This document shows, piece after piece, positions 1-12,287 of a stretch of DNA of 64,000 bases (the first letter of the stretch is position 1; every line of letters starts with the position of its first letter). The notes under the pieces are model-generated. The model was not told where the DNA came from. It ran no database searches and was given only the letters and a program-made list of their open reading frames with translations. Source of the DNA: Scolanthus callimorphus (lineage: Eukaryota > Cnidaria > Anthozoa > Actiniaria > Edwardsiidae); NCBI GenBank assembly GCA_033964015.1, contig CM066920.1, positions 6,167,912 through 6,231,911 of the forward strand, in the 5' to 3' direction. Position numbers and translations under genes: made by a program.

Positions 1-270
1 TCTCTGTGCAGGATGTTGCACATTTCTTAAGCGTTTCCTCCTTGTCTTCCTTCTGTTTTATTATTTCAAGCGATTTCTTGGAGTGCTTGTCAAGGACGGC
101 GTCGAATACGCTGATTCGCTTGTCTTTTGAAGATCGTTTTGGGCTGAAATCAAAGGAGAATTTCATGAAATATTTCCGGGTAGCAGGATGGCACTACAGC
201 GACGCTATTTGTCACGGAACTGACTCTCTTAGGCTTACGGCAAACGCCGTGCTAGTCCCATCCACACGCC

Positions 271-537
271 GCGATTTGAGGTGCGATTTCTGTGGCGATC
301 CCATGGCGATGTCATATCGCGCGGTATGAACGGTCGGTGATCTTATGGAGATTTCACTTGCAATGTCGCCGTGCGACGTCGCAGGCGTTTTGAACATGTT
401 CAAATTCCACTGCGATGCGGGTGCGATTTCTTCAGATTTCAACAAACGGACAAATATCGCAGAACCAAATCGCCGTTCACCGTTTAACGCGCGATATGAC
501 GTCGACGATCGCAGCAAAAATCGCACCTCAAATCGCA
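271..537. repeat. Foldback repeat rich in ATCGC
   Basis: GCGATTTGAGGTGCGATTT near 272 returns as its reverse complement near 518-536. A second inner pair (GTCATATCGCGCG near 309 and its complement near 488) nests inside. Short ATCGC words recur throughout. This is an inverted-repeat element, probably a non-autonomous DNA transposon. ORFs across it are by-products. Outer ends and target duplication were not resolved. Confidence 0.5.
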
Positions 538-825
538 GCTATGATCGCGCGGGTGAACGAACATCTGCCACCACGCGCAAAAGCATCTACGACTTCGCCG
601 TGAAAAGTCCCCATCTTCGTTCCTTCGTTTTATTGCTTTATGTTGTTTTGTTAATGTTGATCAGTGCACTGTTGCTCAGTGATTTACTGCCATTTTCATA
701 ATTGTGCTAATTCTACGCCAACTAACAAACCGCGGTTTGGCTTCCGTCAATGAAACGAGTGAATAGCTTTGGATGATTTCACCCCGGGGAGACTCCCCTA
801 TTTTGGGGCGCGGGTGCTCGCCATA

Positions 826-915
826 CCTTTGAGGGGTTAAAATCAGACTTCTGATACCTTTTAGGGGGTAAAATCAACTAAACCACGCCCTTTTTGATAC
901 CTTTTAGGGGCAAAA
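826..915. repeat. Three copies of a GATACCTTTTAGGGG motif
   Basis: Three imperfect copies of a unit like GATACCTTTTAGGGGTAAAA lie at about 826, 856 and 895, separated by unequal spacers. This is a short degenerate tandem repeat with no coding potential. Confidence 0.55.
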
Positions 916-1020
916 TCAAGTCCCCGACGAGCGAGTCCCTCCCCCCCTAAGTTTTTCGCGCTTAGAAGAACAATAGAAAAGTTGAATGGTTATAATAATG
1001 GTTCATACTGAAGCTGCCGT

Positions 1021-2153
1021 TCAATACCTGGACTTCTCCAATGCTGTCTTCAGGTTCCTGATCTCTTTTTCTTGCATCTCTATAACCTGGTCAATTTCTT
1101 GCGCTCGTTCCTGATCCGTCTCTCGATCCAGTTCCTCCTGGTCCGCTTGGTCACACAGGGAGTCCAACAACTCGTGATGACTGATACATATCTCTTTCTG
1201 GCCATTCAACATAGCCTCCTTCTCCTCAAGCCTGCTACGCAGTTCATTTCCCTCTGATTTATAGTTCGCCAGCTCTTTTTGGAGCCTCTCGATAAGAACA
1301 GCGAGGTCATGAAGCCTTTTCTTTACTCGAGAGCTTTTAGATGCTGCAATAAGGTGATAAGTGAAAACGGTGTGCTAGCAAAGCTCTAGCTTGCGAGCCG
1401 GCTCTCCCTTTGGGTTTTCGGGGTAATGTTTATTTTCGGGGCTCAGGATACCTGTGTCTTGATTTTGCGCCACAGGTATCCTGAGCCCCGAAAATAAACA
1501 ATTCCCTAAAACCCAAACTCTTATGATGATTCGCCTGCAGCTATTTAAACCTTGTTTAAGTTACCAACTTTTTACAAGGTTTGCACAAAGCTGGACTGCT
1601 GTCGTTGGTGATAAGGACTACAAAATTGAGCTGAGCTTGAGCTAAGTTAGAAACTCGTAGAAACGCGCTGTCGTTAGTGCGCGTCAAATAGACAACGCTG
1701 TACACCAAATAACGTGTTGAAGTTTACTGGTTCGACAACGTCAATATTTCGCCGTAGGACTGGGGTGGAAGTTCGGAGATGAGCTTTCTTATGGGCGCAT
1801 TTATCAGGCTGGAATGACAATTTCTCTAACTTACCAGTTCCATTGGAAACACCCCCAGTCGGCGCTAGCGACGAACCCTTGAAATCATCCACCAGTTCTA
1901 CTAGCTCTTCCAGTCCACATTCCAACAACAACTTCCTAAAGAATGAAAGCTTCTTCTCTGCAAGTAGTCCCCGCTGGCACAGCACATCAATCAGCTGCTG
2001 GCCGCCTTTGAGCTTCTCCAAACTTTCTTTGTTTACATGTCCTTTGAGGTATACTTTGATTCTCCGGAGATCGTTACTCCGCAACTGGTTAGCAATGGCG
2101 CCAAGTAAAACTCGGAACGGAGTGATGTTCTGGTACATCTCCAAACTCCCCAT
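1021..2153 (-). CDS. Death-effector-domain coiled-coil protein (2 exons)
   Basis: Exon 1 is 2153-1835 and exon 2 is 1343-1021. The donor reads CTG|GTAAGT and the acceptor TTATTGCAG|CA; 319 plus 323 bases give 214 codons with stop. Residues about 10-90 match a death-effector domain (FRVLLGAIANQLRSNDLRRI, then a block of charged helices ending LECGLEELVELVDDF). This fold is used by FADD, caspase-8 and related adaptors. Exon 2 is an uninterrupted heptad-rich coiled coil (RLQKELANY, RSRLEEKEAM, EIDQVIEMQEKEI). No caspase domain is present, so the protein is probably an adaptor or regulator of death or inflammatory signalling that dimerises through its tail. Without splicing, exon 1 reads on to a stop at 1674, giving a 159-residue DED-only form. 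The domain call is firm; the splice join is inferred from consensus sites and phase. Confidence 0.7.
1427..1500. repeat. Perfect 30-bp-arm hairpin
   Basis: Arms 1427-1456 and 1471-1500 are exact reverse complements around a 14-base loop; the inner end of the arm reads CAGGATACCTGTG. It lies in the intron of the DED gene. A hairpin at 15091-15152 has a similar tip (GGATTCCTGTG), suggesting one foldback family. Confidence 0.8.
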
Positions 2154-3005
2154 CTCTTAAGACTTCTACGCTGAAGACATTGCTGGAATCGCAGAGACTT
2201 TCTGACTTTAGTACCTTCTTGTTGCTATAGATTCTTCATTGATGCTTGAGTGAACATCACACGCACACACACCGACACTCTTAATTGACTGCCAACTGCA
2301 TTGGCATCAACAACGTGCTTTGTTTGAGCTATGATTAACTTCAGTCAATAGCAGCCTCTATTGTCATAAGGATTTCACTTGACTTGTCAATACAATTCGT
2401 ATAATAATTATAACTCGACGCTTTGGTTTTAACATGAATCGATCAATTGCTGAATATATAATCTTGTATATTCTAGCTTGGGCGACAGGAAGACCTGATG
2501 AGATATCAATAAACAAGTACATCTTCCTTCTGCGGTGATAATGAATTCACAGAGACGCTAAAAGATGTTCAAACTACTTTAATGAACTGTGCAAATAATT
2601 ATTTTCGGAAAAATAATTATTTCTTTTAGTACCGCCGCAAACTTCTCACGCGACATTCACACAAGACGTTTCTCGCGCAAAAATGCACTTAGGACGTTTC
2701 GAAGTATTCCAATTATACTGAGTACAGTAAAGTAATTCGCTAATTGATTTGTTTATGAATGTTGAAATCATAAACAATTTTTAAGGCTGTAACCGACTTC
2801 GCACGACTTTGGAAGCTGTAAGTGCTATCAAGACATCTTGGACAATTCATCTTCACATATGAAAATGACACACCTGTCTGTGTTCCAAGCTCTTTTTCCT
2901 CTTTTTCGGATTTACTAAAAATGGCGATTTGATATTTCACGGATGTTTATCTAATAAATAGGCCATCACATAACCATCGCTTGAAGATACGAATATAATG
3001 TTCTC

Positions 3006-3146
3006 GTGTTAAAAATTTATCTCACGAGTGCTCGAAGATAAAACTCATACTTCCGCGCTTCCATTTCCCAGGAAAATGTCCTGGGAAATGGGTGCGCGGA
3101 GGTATGAGTTTTATCTTCGAGCACTCGTGAGATAAATTTTTAACAC
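3006..3146. repeat. 141-bp foldback element
   Basis: GTGTTAAAAATTTATCTCAC at 3006 is matched by its complement ending at 3146, and pairing runs almost to the centre with a short loop near 3070-3080. This is a MITE-like hairpin in the spacer between the DED gene and the 4.5-kb gene (2154-4544). Apart from the foldback at 3442-3679, I see no gene in that spacer. Confidence 0.8.
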
Positions 3147-3441
3147 TCCCTTGCAGAGGCGAGACCTTTGTAATTGGTGAAAACCCCTGCACATAAACTG
3201 ACTCAGTTTCCTTTCCCTAATTTTGGAACGTCATTTTAGTCATTTCTGTTATTAAGAAATGTTAACCTAAATAGAAGGGATCGAACGGCGATGACAATTG
3301 ACAATTGAGTTGTGGCGTCCAACGGTAAAACTATTAGAAACTCTCATGTTAGAATTTGAACATGTTCAAAGTGAATGAGAGTTTGCGGTCAAACGTGCGT
3401 GAGACTAGAAACTCTTATCAACTCTCATCACCGTCTGATCC

Positions 3442-3679
3442 TACCCTGCTTGCAGGGGTTGGAGGTTTTTTTCTAGCGAGAAACGCGAGATTCGTACACA
3501 CTGGGCGCCATTTTGATTTTCGAGGGACGCGCGGCACTGGGAGAGAGCAAAAAACCCCTGCGTCATTTTTTTGCTCTCTCCCAGTGCCGCGCGTCCCTCG
3601 AAAATCAAAATGGCGCCCAGTGTGTACGAATCTCGCGTTTCTCGCTAGAAAAAAACCTCCAACCCCTGCAAGCAGGGTA
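3442..3679. mobile_element. 238-bp foldback MITE with 8-bp target duplication
   Basis: Nearly the whole element is two perfect arms of about 110 bases (outer end TACCCTGCTTGCAGGGG) around a short spacer at about 3554-3568. TCTGATCC stands on both sides (3434-3441 and 3680-3687). An 8-bp duplication fits hAT, P or Mutator-like superfamilies, and the termini do not decide which. Near-perfect arms suggest a young insertion. ORFs on both strands here are mirror images and not genes. Confidence 0.85.
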
Positions 3680-4544
3680 TCTGATCCCGGCATAGCGTCA
3701 AGGGTATGAACTTGTGAATCAGGCAGTAAAGGCGTCACCTGAACCTGTTCGAATGGTGCCCGAGATTACACACGTAACTAAATCAAGAAAAACGTCATGC
3801 AACTTAAAAAATAGCATTTTCACATTTAGGCTAGTTTTAGACGTCGAACGTAATTCAGTGGCGCACTAAATTGACTGGGTTTATTAGCCAGTGAAAACAA
3901 GTTATTTCGATATGAGTGATTTTATGAGGTTAATATAATCTGTCTGGCTAATGGAGAAGATCTCAGCCCTGATTTTAGGAGCGCTGGAAGGATTCAAAAT
4001 TCTAATTTAGCACGGCAATAGCGCGGCGTTGGCACGGCAGATAGTGCGTTCCTAATACAAATGAGCTCAAGACAATAGCTCTAACTAACTAAACAATGGG
4101 AAATTGACATTTAGTGCGACAAGAATTAAGTTCGACGTCTAAAACTGGCCTTAATCAACTTTCTCTGCAAAATATTATCAACGCTGGAGCTAAATGATTA
4201 ACGCAATGTATTAAGGCCGTCTAGTAAGACGATCAAGTTAGTTTCGTAGCCACCTTTCCGTCGGCAACAGACGAAAGCTGCGTCTGATGCCAGTCGTCAA
4301 ATTTAATGTGTAAAATTGGAAAGAAAAAGAGCATTCACCTTCAATTCTATGCATAGAATACCTCCCAAACAATAATGTTTGCTTCTTTATTTGTGCCAAA
4401 TTAATTTTGATGTACTGTACAAATATTATTTATTTTCAAACGCCCTTGAAAAAATATTTAAAAGTTCAGCGAGAATTGACTTTAACAACAGAACAGAACT
4501 TTTTCACTTCTTTAGTCCTCTTGTCTTTTTTTACTCTGAAAACT

Positions 4545-5521
4545 TCAAGTCCATGCGTTACTAGCTGAAAGTCTTCTAGGATTATCGATCGAATTTGTCC
4601 TTGACATTTCCCGCACCCTTGAAGTCCGTCTTCCTTGCCCTGTGTTTCCCTCTAATCTAGCCCCGCCAGCACCGGTAGAACCTGCACCCCTAGATAGTAA
4701 CATATTTATCTCAACCGCATGAGCATTGTCATCAGAATCGAATGGCGACCAAGGAACAAGTTCCAGAGGCTCAATGCTCTTCAAGAATTCCGTGACTGAC
4801 TCTCTTTGCTGCTTGAGCTCAATTTCTCGATAGAGTCTATAAATTTCCAGATCCAGCTCATAAGTCATTCCACGTTTAGGGGACGCTTTTCCCGCTCTAA
4901 CGGCATTTTCCACTGAAATGCTGAATTCTGGCACCTTGTAGAAAGACGTCTTAGCCGGCGCACTACGCGCTCGGTTGATGCGCTGTGTCACGGTGCTCAG
5001 TTGCTTCTCCCAAATTTTATTGCGTCTTTCTAGTGCGGTCATAGGCCGCGGAATTGCGTCCGTTTTTTCGGCGTTTTCTCCGCGCTTTTCTCTAGAATAT
5101 CATCATTTTCTGTCATCACTCGCGGTTCGCAAGATTTTGCTCTGCGCTGGTTGAATTTCGGAAGAGGTGGCTTAGGGAACGCATTCAGGCATCTTATCAT
5201 CCGCATATGCTTACAACTGCTCTCGCTATCATCCCTACTGTTTTGTCTTTCTTTTTTCTTAGTCTCCAAATTTGTTCTAAGTTTATCATGGTTCTTCGCG
5301 ATGTCAACGCTCCGCGAAAGTTTCTTATGAAAACGGTGAACTGTGAGTCTCTGGTCGGTCGAAATTCTTGCCACACGCTGTTGTTCCTGTCTGTTTAGAC
5401 AATCAAGCTCCTTTCTCAGTTGTATCTCCTCTTTCCAATTCGCAGAATGTACCTTTTGCGACTTCTCCGAACTTCCAACTCCAGACTTTGATCGGTCAAT
5501 ATAACTAGCAAAGCAATACAT
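4545..5521 (-). CDS. Charged protein of unknown function, single exon, frame-split
   Basis: Two minus-strand ORFs (5521-5039 and 5042-4545) meet at an ATGA overlap. Reading one more A in the A6 run (T6 on plus, 5063-5068) joins them into about 325 residues with a natural join, TPKKTDAIPRPMTALERR. The first half is rich in Lys, Arg and Glu with helical stretches (EEIQLRKELDCLNRQEQQR). The second has an Arg/Ser motif (INRARSAPAK), another helix (YRLYREIELKQQRESVTEF) and a Gly/Arg/Ser tail. There are no membrane segments, signal peptide or known domain. Start is the ATG at 5521. It is probably cytoskeletal or nuclear by composition, but no function can be assigned. The break could be an assembly error, a null allele or early decay. 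Confidence 0.6.
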
Positions 5522-8500
5522 AACTTCTAAAACTCTTGTTATCTGCTCCAGCCATATCTTCGTCCCATAACTGTAACTCCAGCCTTCGTGACAACCAACT
5601 GTTTGGTTGCTTGTCTGCGGTAAACTTTGCAGTGATTATTCCCTGAGTAGCTCATTCCAAAACACAAAGCCAACACTTTCATCAAATTAGCATTACTTTA
5701 CGCTCCTAATCCCACCATCACTTTAAAGCTTGAAATGGCCATCCAATTGCTCGGTTCTCTCGTACAAGAACAAAACCACTTTCTTTTAGTAAGCCTAATG
5801 TGCTATTATGGAAGTGATGATATTGTTTGCTAGAGTCCCTAAGGACCTTAGTGACTCTATTGGCGACGGACGCTTAATTTGACCCAGACTTGGTTTTAAA
5901 AGTAAACACTTGGACGTTTCCTTTTGCATACGGAACATCCATCTGACTGACTTGTCTCTTTTGAAGCCAAAGTTCATAGCATGTGCTAGCTTCACGTTGC
6001 TAAGCCTGACGGAGTTGATTCAATCCAATCACAACAAGCGGCGAATAAAACATGTTTATTTTTTCGGTCTTTGCAATTGTTCTCGTTAATAGCCTGAGGG
6101 TGGCTAAAATTAATACATTATTCTAAAAGGGCAAAATGTTTTTAAGCTCACGGCAGTTGTCTTTCATAGACTTCTATCTTCATTTCCTAGAAATTTGGCC
6201 TATTAATTTGTTTTTAGGCGTATTTACAGATGTCATGGAAAAGAAAACTAATGTTGAAGGACTGCGTCAAACTGGAGGTGCGTGTTGGGTACTGCGCATG
6301 AGTTATGATGCGATACCACTGTACGCAAGCAGGGAACAATTTATGATGACGTAACATCACATTTAGCAAAAAAATACGTTGAGAAAAATGATTATCTGAA
6401 TCGCTTACACGTAGAAAGTGTCGAAGGCTAGGCTGGTCGTTGGCGAAATTATTTTACTATCCTCAGGAAGCAACCCGCCGTTTCGCATGCGGCGAATTCG
6501 CTTTACGATTTGGAATATAAACAAAATATGACCCACAAACAACAGGAGGCCAATACTTAGATATCAAAGTAAGTGCTAGGAAAGAAAGATCGAGTGTTTT
6601 GGCTACTGTGGGAAGTCAATTAGGCCAATTGGAAGTAGCTGTCAACAGCAATTGTTTCTTCTCATGGAAATCCACTATTTGACACGATTTCAAGCCCGCG
6701 GTTCGTTTATGACCGTAGCCAAGCAACGGCTGAAAACAAAGCGGCTACTAGGCATTACAATGATAGTATTTACCACAGCTTTGAAGTTTAAAGGGGTGGT
6801 TATCATGTTTGGATGTTATAAGGAAGAAAATGCGTCCAAAACGCACTGTAATAATGAGATTTACAAAATCACACATATAGAATCTTGGTAATATTGACGT
6901 CACACAATCATTTCATGACGTCACCCTCGTCAGGCTTCCTATGTAATATCACAGCTTTCCGACTGAGTCACGTTTTTCGCCTGCTGAATGAGCTCTATTC
7001 GGTCGGAGCTGCAGAGATGATGGCATGAATGCCCGCCTGAAGCTAATAGAATAGTCATATGTTACTGGCACTGCCATTTTTACTGCGAGCTCCCACTTCA
7101 CATTTCCGTTTTGGCTTCCGTCCGTCATTTTCCTAAGTTTCGTTTACATTTTACTCCTCATTTAGTTCAAAAACCTCTCAAAACCTGCGTGAAATCACCC
7201 ACAGCTATTCACCAGTTTGATTAAGAGAGGTTCCATTATATTTATTTATTCATTTTTTTACAATTAGCCAATCACTGTTTAGAAGACACATATCATATGA
7301 CAGGCAGGTTGGTGGTACAAAATGGCCTCTTCAGTTTTTAGTAAAATGCCGGCGGTACTCAGTAAGCATTTAGTAGGTATGCTTCTCTAGAAAAATATAT
7401 TCCAAATTTTAATAATTTGTGTCGAGTTTTTTGTTTGGTAAATGTAAAGTATTACGGCTTACTGCTAACTCTGAATCAAGAGTCAAGCCATGTTTAGCAG
7501 CTTCCTTCGATCAAACAAATAATATTTAGCAACAGCGACGCTACTGGAAGACATCAGTGAAATTATCTAATGGATAATGTTTGAACATTTTGGAAGAGAG
7601 GGTTATTTTTAACACAACATGGTTAAGAACTACCTTACAGTCAAAAGACAGTCTTCAAAGGAATGAAGAAGAACGGAACCTCCCCCCCCCCCCCCCCCCC
7701 CCTAGTAAAATCCTGGATCCGCCACTGCCGTGCCCCCCTAGTGAATATTCAATTCATTATTGCATTATTGTTTTTATTATTCATTTAAAAAAATAATGCA
7801 TTTCACAATTCAATATTGAAAATTGTATACTTCAAATAATAACTCTGGGTGAACTTATGCATACTCAGATATCAAAATGTGAACATTAAACCTTTTAAAT
7901 ATTGAATTGAAAACTGCATAATGAAAGCAATAATGCATGCAAGTAATCTAACAAAATACTACTCTTACTTGCTTTATTTCCTATTCTTAAAAATTGAAAA
8001 TCTGACCGGCTTCCACTGATTGATAACAGCACAACCTGATCGATATGTTTATTTCCCTCGCACGGAACTTCAAACAGATATAAATCCTGTGTCATCAAAG
8101 GGACTCCGTCGATTTCATGATAACGCACCAGGAACACTTGACAAAACATAGCAAATATCATCATCAGGTTGAACTGTATAAGACAGATTATTGTAGAGAT
8201 TCGAGCAATGCTTGGCCAAAAATATTGATACTAAAAAGTTTTATACATATTGCCTAGTTTTTTGGGCTGATTTTGAAGGTTCCCATGGAAGAAATATAAG
8301 CAGTGGTAGTTCCGCCAAAAATTCTCATGGAGACCCGTGAAACTAAATAAACTAAAGATTTCTAAAATAATCCAGGGATATATAGGATTGTCATTGGCCA
8401 ATATGTTTCCTGCTAGTAAATGCAATATTTCTATGAATTGAATTTCATTTTCTCAGGTTTCCATGATAATTGTTTGGCGGGATGATCACATATATTCTTA

Positions 8501-9708
8501 CCTCAAAAAACACCAAAACCAAATCAAAAGATTTCTTACTTTTGAGTAACAAGATTTTTGACCGCTTCATCTTCAAATTGCTCGAAGTTGTAAAACAATC
8601 TGTCATAAACATTAAATATATTAACACAAAAGCAACATAATATATTCCCTCCTCTCTTCTTCAGTCCAGACTGTTTCTTCGCTTTTTGAAAATATTCTTT
8701 GTCTAAAAAAACGAGGCTGCAGTTTCTGCCAGCAGGTTCCTTAGAAAGAGGTTGTTTCAAGTTCAGCGACTTAGCACACATTTCCCTTTGAAAAAGTTAT
8801 TCAGTATAAAATAAGCATTGTGATATTGTCGATATTCACATTTTGATTTCTTCGTTGTGAGGCTTATTAGAGGAGTTAATGAGAAGCAACTTACGTCATA
8901 GATATTTAGCATGGATATTCAATAAGAAACTAGTAATCTTTATTTATTCTTCTTCTTGTTTAAATATTGATAAAACTTGGCTCAACGCGATCCATCGATA
9001 AGAGAGAATGCTAATTTAGTACGCCGTTGGCAAGAAATCGAAAGAAACATTAAACGCGAAGTAGTTGAATGAGAAAGAATTACGGGAAAAAGGACTTACA
9101 AATGGCTGGTACTCAAGATAAGAATATATACTGGATATAATATACTTAATAATAGCTATTCACACATTAGTAATCTCCGAGTCTACGAACCCAGGAGGTC
9201 GCTAACTAAGCCATGATTAAGAAACTATACGCCGATTTGTAATTCAACAAAGGAGTAATACGAAAGAAAGTTGAGTGCCTGGATGAATGGAGAAACGGGT
9301 AATTGATTTTTAGAAAAACGTTTACGAAAGGGCCCGAAGAAAGTCAGGATCAAATGCTTACCGCAGACGAAACAGCAAATCCACTAAATTCTGTTCCTAT
9401 GGTTTCAGGAGTTAAAGAAATTAAACCAATAACGAAGCCGTTTCTTTAAGAAAACACGTGCAAACTGGAGATTATTATATTGGTATTTCCAAGGAAATTT
9501 GCGCAAGCCGAGCTTTAGTACGTCAGAACTAAGTGCAAATGGAGTTTGCGACAAGTTGACAAGTAAGCTTGACAACTGAACGACGCACATCATAAACCAT
9601 TAAAACATATAACGGTTTGATGAAGTAACAGTGACTATACAAGCGTCAAACTAATATATATATACAGGCCTATACACAGGAAGCAAAGCTACATTTGGAG
9701 GAATAACC
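5522..9708. other. Spacer without a confident gene
   Basis: AT-rich spacer. It holds a run of about 22 C at 7681-7702 followed by TCCTGGATCCGCCACTG, which resembles the end of a hAT-type repeat; the other end was not found. The only protein-like signal is the exon-like minus-strand ORFs at 7969-8781, listed separately. No RNA gene recognised. Confidence 0.4.
7969..8781 (-). CDS. Possible exons of an unrecognised minus-strand gene
   Basis: A 205-base open block at 8173-7969 has a good acceptor (TTATACAG) and donor (GTAAGAG), and encodes RYHEIDGVPLMTQDLYLFEV with downstream hydrophobic and charged alternation. Another open block at 8781-8540 starts MCAKSLNLKQPLSKEPAG and ends LVTQ before a GTAAGA donor. 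The phases of the two do not join directly, so an exon is missing or one block is not real. No domain recognised. They may also be relics of a mobile element. Confidence 0.25.
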
Positions 9709-10652
9709 ATGGTGCCTGTCCACCTGCCGCAGATTTCTGCCGCGGAAACCAATTCGCAATTATTTAAAGTCAAGACAGAAGTAAATAATAATTTGGATGG
9801 GTTTCGCTCTTCATCGGGTGAATTGCTGTCAAAGCTTAATGAAGGGTTGTCAGATTTACAAAAGGAAAATACTGAAATATAAATAAGGAAACCTTTGCTG
9901 GTAGCTCGGAGACAAATTCTTCAGTTTTTGTGGAGGACGTTGAAGGTGGAATCGGGAAGAAAGTTCGTTTTTCACAACCGCTTGAGTATTGGAAAGAATA
10001 TGATAAAGAAACTGGACATCTTATAGAAGAAGAAGACAACGACAATTTTGATGTAAATACAGAAGAATGGACAAATGAAAATACAACAAGAGAAGAGCAG
10101 AACTCATACAAAATTACCAACGATGATAACAGAGTTAAAGACACTGCTGAAACTCGACGAGCTCGCTTTCGGGCACAGACATTTTCCGAGGTTTTCCAGT
10201 CTTTTCAGAAGGACGACGAGAGAAATAGTGTTCGAAAATTTATAGCGCATTACAAACGCTGCACCGTGAGAGAGAGCAGCCACTTCCGAAGTGCACGAGA
10301 AATGCTTCTGTATGATAGTTTCTCTTTCGACGAACAAGAAAATTTATCGAGAAGTTTTGATGACTCGTCAGGTTTAAATTTAAGTAATATTTGCGATAGA
10401 AATGCTTCTCGAGCAAGGAGAAGCCAGTCCTTGGAAAAGGAGATGTCAAATTTACAGGAAGATAACTATCGCTATAATAGATTCCATTCTTTGAAAAGGA
10501 CTCAAAGGAAAGCAAGATTCCTGAAGTGTATCCTAGGAGAAAAATATATGATGAAAGACTTTTACCAAGTATTCAATCAAAGACAAATTCAAAACTGCCG
10601 GAGATTTCTCCTCATCGATCGAAATCTGGAATTAGGAGCCAACTCTCCCTAG
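9709..10652 (+). CDS. Charged protein with KKVRF motif, single exon, frame-split
   Basis: The start is the ATG at 9709 in a strong context (ACCATGG). The first frame runs about 58 codons to a stop at 9880-9882; a second open frame covers 9876-10652. One extra A in the A3 run at 9875-9877 joins them into about 314 residues (join KENTENINKET). Shortly after lies GIGKKVRFSQPLEYWKEYDK. KVRF fits the RVxF consensus by which many proteins bind protein phosphatase 1. The remainder is rich in Arg, Ser and Glu with aromatic helices (FSEVFQSFQKDDERNS). No membrane segment or enzyme domain. The gene at 13000-14246 has the same KKVRF block, so the two may be diverged paralogues. Function unknown; a PP1-targeting role is inference from a short motif. 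Confidence 0.6.
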
Positions 10653-11153
10653 GGAAATTGCAAACTACTCCTCAAATTGTACAACTTTTCGAGTAACTAT
10701 AAATGTTAAAGCACTATATAACAATAATAATAACAGTCTGCTAACTAAATAATTAAGTCTCCCAACCTGTAAATGTGAAAAAGAAAAATAACAATTACTT
10801 AGACCAGGTGTCCTTGTTATGTGCTTGTCTACATGTACTAAATCTTTTACTTGATATTATAATTTTGTCGTTTGTTGGTCGATTTGTCTTTCTTTGAAAC
10901 AAGTCATTAATAGACGGAATTCATGCGGAAAACGGGGAATTCCAGTAAGGGAAAAAAACTTGTAACAGAAAAAAACTTAAGTACAACAATTTTCAGATGA
11001 CTATTGTAAAATCAATTGCAAAGTGATTTGACCAGCTTGAATAAAACCTAAGGAGTGATTACAAAGGTGATTACGAATTACTAACGACAGACACACGAAC
11101 CGCTCTAAAAACGACTTTTTCTATTATATTCCCAGAAAATAAACTTGATGTTT

Positions 11154-11417
11154 CTAGAGAGAAACTGAAATTTCAAATGCCAAAATTGCATATGATTCTA
11201 CTAGCTGCATCATTTTTCGCGATATTTTATTATCTCCAACATTTGTTTCCGACATGTTAATGATTTGTTTTGACGAAATTATATTGAAACCAGTTACAAT
11301 GAGCTTTGTAATAGGATGTAATAATCTTGTTTCAAGATTTTGGACAACTTGCCCGGCGGATTCTCCTTTTACGTAAACTTTAAAAAGAAAAGCAGTTGTA
11401 AAACAGACATCATTCAT
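11154..11417 (-). CDS. Weak exon-like ORF
   Basis: Open frame of 87 codons; an internal acceptor (CTTTTTAAAG) would give an exon starting VYVKGESAGQVVQNLETRLL and ending at a stop at 11154. The pattern of conserved hydrophobic residues faintly recalls the region before the cleavage site in adhesion receptors, but no diagnostic motif is present. It may be spurious in AT-rich DNA. Confidence 0.2.
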   Translation of the reverse strand: MNDVCFTTAFLFKVYVKGESAGQVVQNLETRLLHPITKLIVTGFNIISSKQIINMSETNVGDNKISRKMMQLVESYAILAFEISVSL

Positions 11418-12163
11418 TTTAAAATAGAAAACAAAAGCCTAAACCTTGGGCAACATGACTCTGTTTTTTGATAGAATGGTTTTTAAATTTAAATTTTTTT
11501 GGTCACAATACAATGCACAATAACTAATCAATGGTTTCCTATTTTAATAGAAACCGTCCGTTTCGGTTTTCCATCTACAATCTACAATATAATTGTACAT
11601 GTATTTCAGAGACCTAATAATTTATATCACTTATGATTTGCAACACTATTTACTGTTTTGAGAAAGCTCTCAAAATAGCGGCTCGTTTCGCCAGCGAACT
11701 GCGTTTTGAATCTTTAAATCCGCCGTATTTTATTGGTATATACTAAAACAGCTATCCCCCTCAGGGTCGATGTCAGGTATTTTAAGTGTTTAAGGGACAA
11801 GTTGGAAAAACAAGTAACAATACGTCACTTGCTCCAATAAAAGTGACTTTGACTTTGAGGTTAAAGACTACGGTTAAGACTTTGAGGCTCTTTTTAATAA
11901 AGAGCCCATTTCTTTGCTGTTTTTCTAACAACACTCTGCAAGTTTGTTCCTGTTAATGATATCAAAGGCGCGCAGCCACACCCTTGTCCGACGAACTGGG
12001 ACGGTTTGGGACGTCCGATAGCAAGTTCCGAAAGCAAGTGAGAACATCTAAAAAACGGAGACTCACCCCAAAAACAGTCGAAATCGGAAATAGCCCAATT
12101 GGAAATAGTTTTACCCGTTATAGATTCTGGGTACCGCGCCTACAAACTTGGCAGTCTCGTCCT

Positions 12164-12287
12164 CATTTTCGAACCCAGAGCTCGGGCTCGTCACGTTCAA
12201 AATCAGCCAATCGCAGCGAAGGCCCTCAAATGGATGTCCCCAGAGCCACACCTGCGAGCCGGCCGGGGAGGTCTGGGTACGAGAATG
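12164..12287. mobile_element. Short MITE related to the 62.6-kb element
   Basis: The left end CATTTTCGAACCCAGAGCTC and the right end (complement of CATTCTCGTACCCAGACCTC) match the termini of the element at 62656-62876. The interior is shorter and different. No clear flanking duplication survives, so this copy is older. Confidence 0.6.

Noticed and set aside
3418..3738. Two mirror ORFs of about 110 codons on opposite strands
   Set aside because: Both come from the near-perfect inverted repeat at 3442-3679 and encode nearly the same peptide; not genes.
5039..5042. ATGA stop-start overlap suggesting operon-like translational coupling
   Set aside because: The window is clearly from an intron-rich animal. 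A one-base change upstream in the A run gives a better fused protein, so the overlap is a by-product of the frame break.
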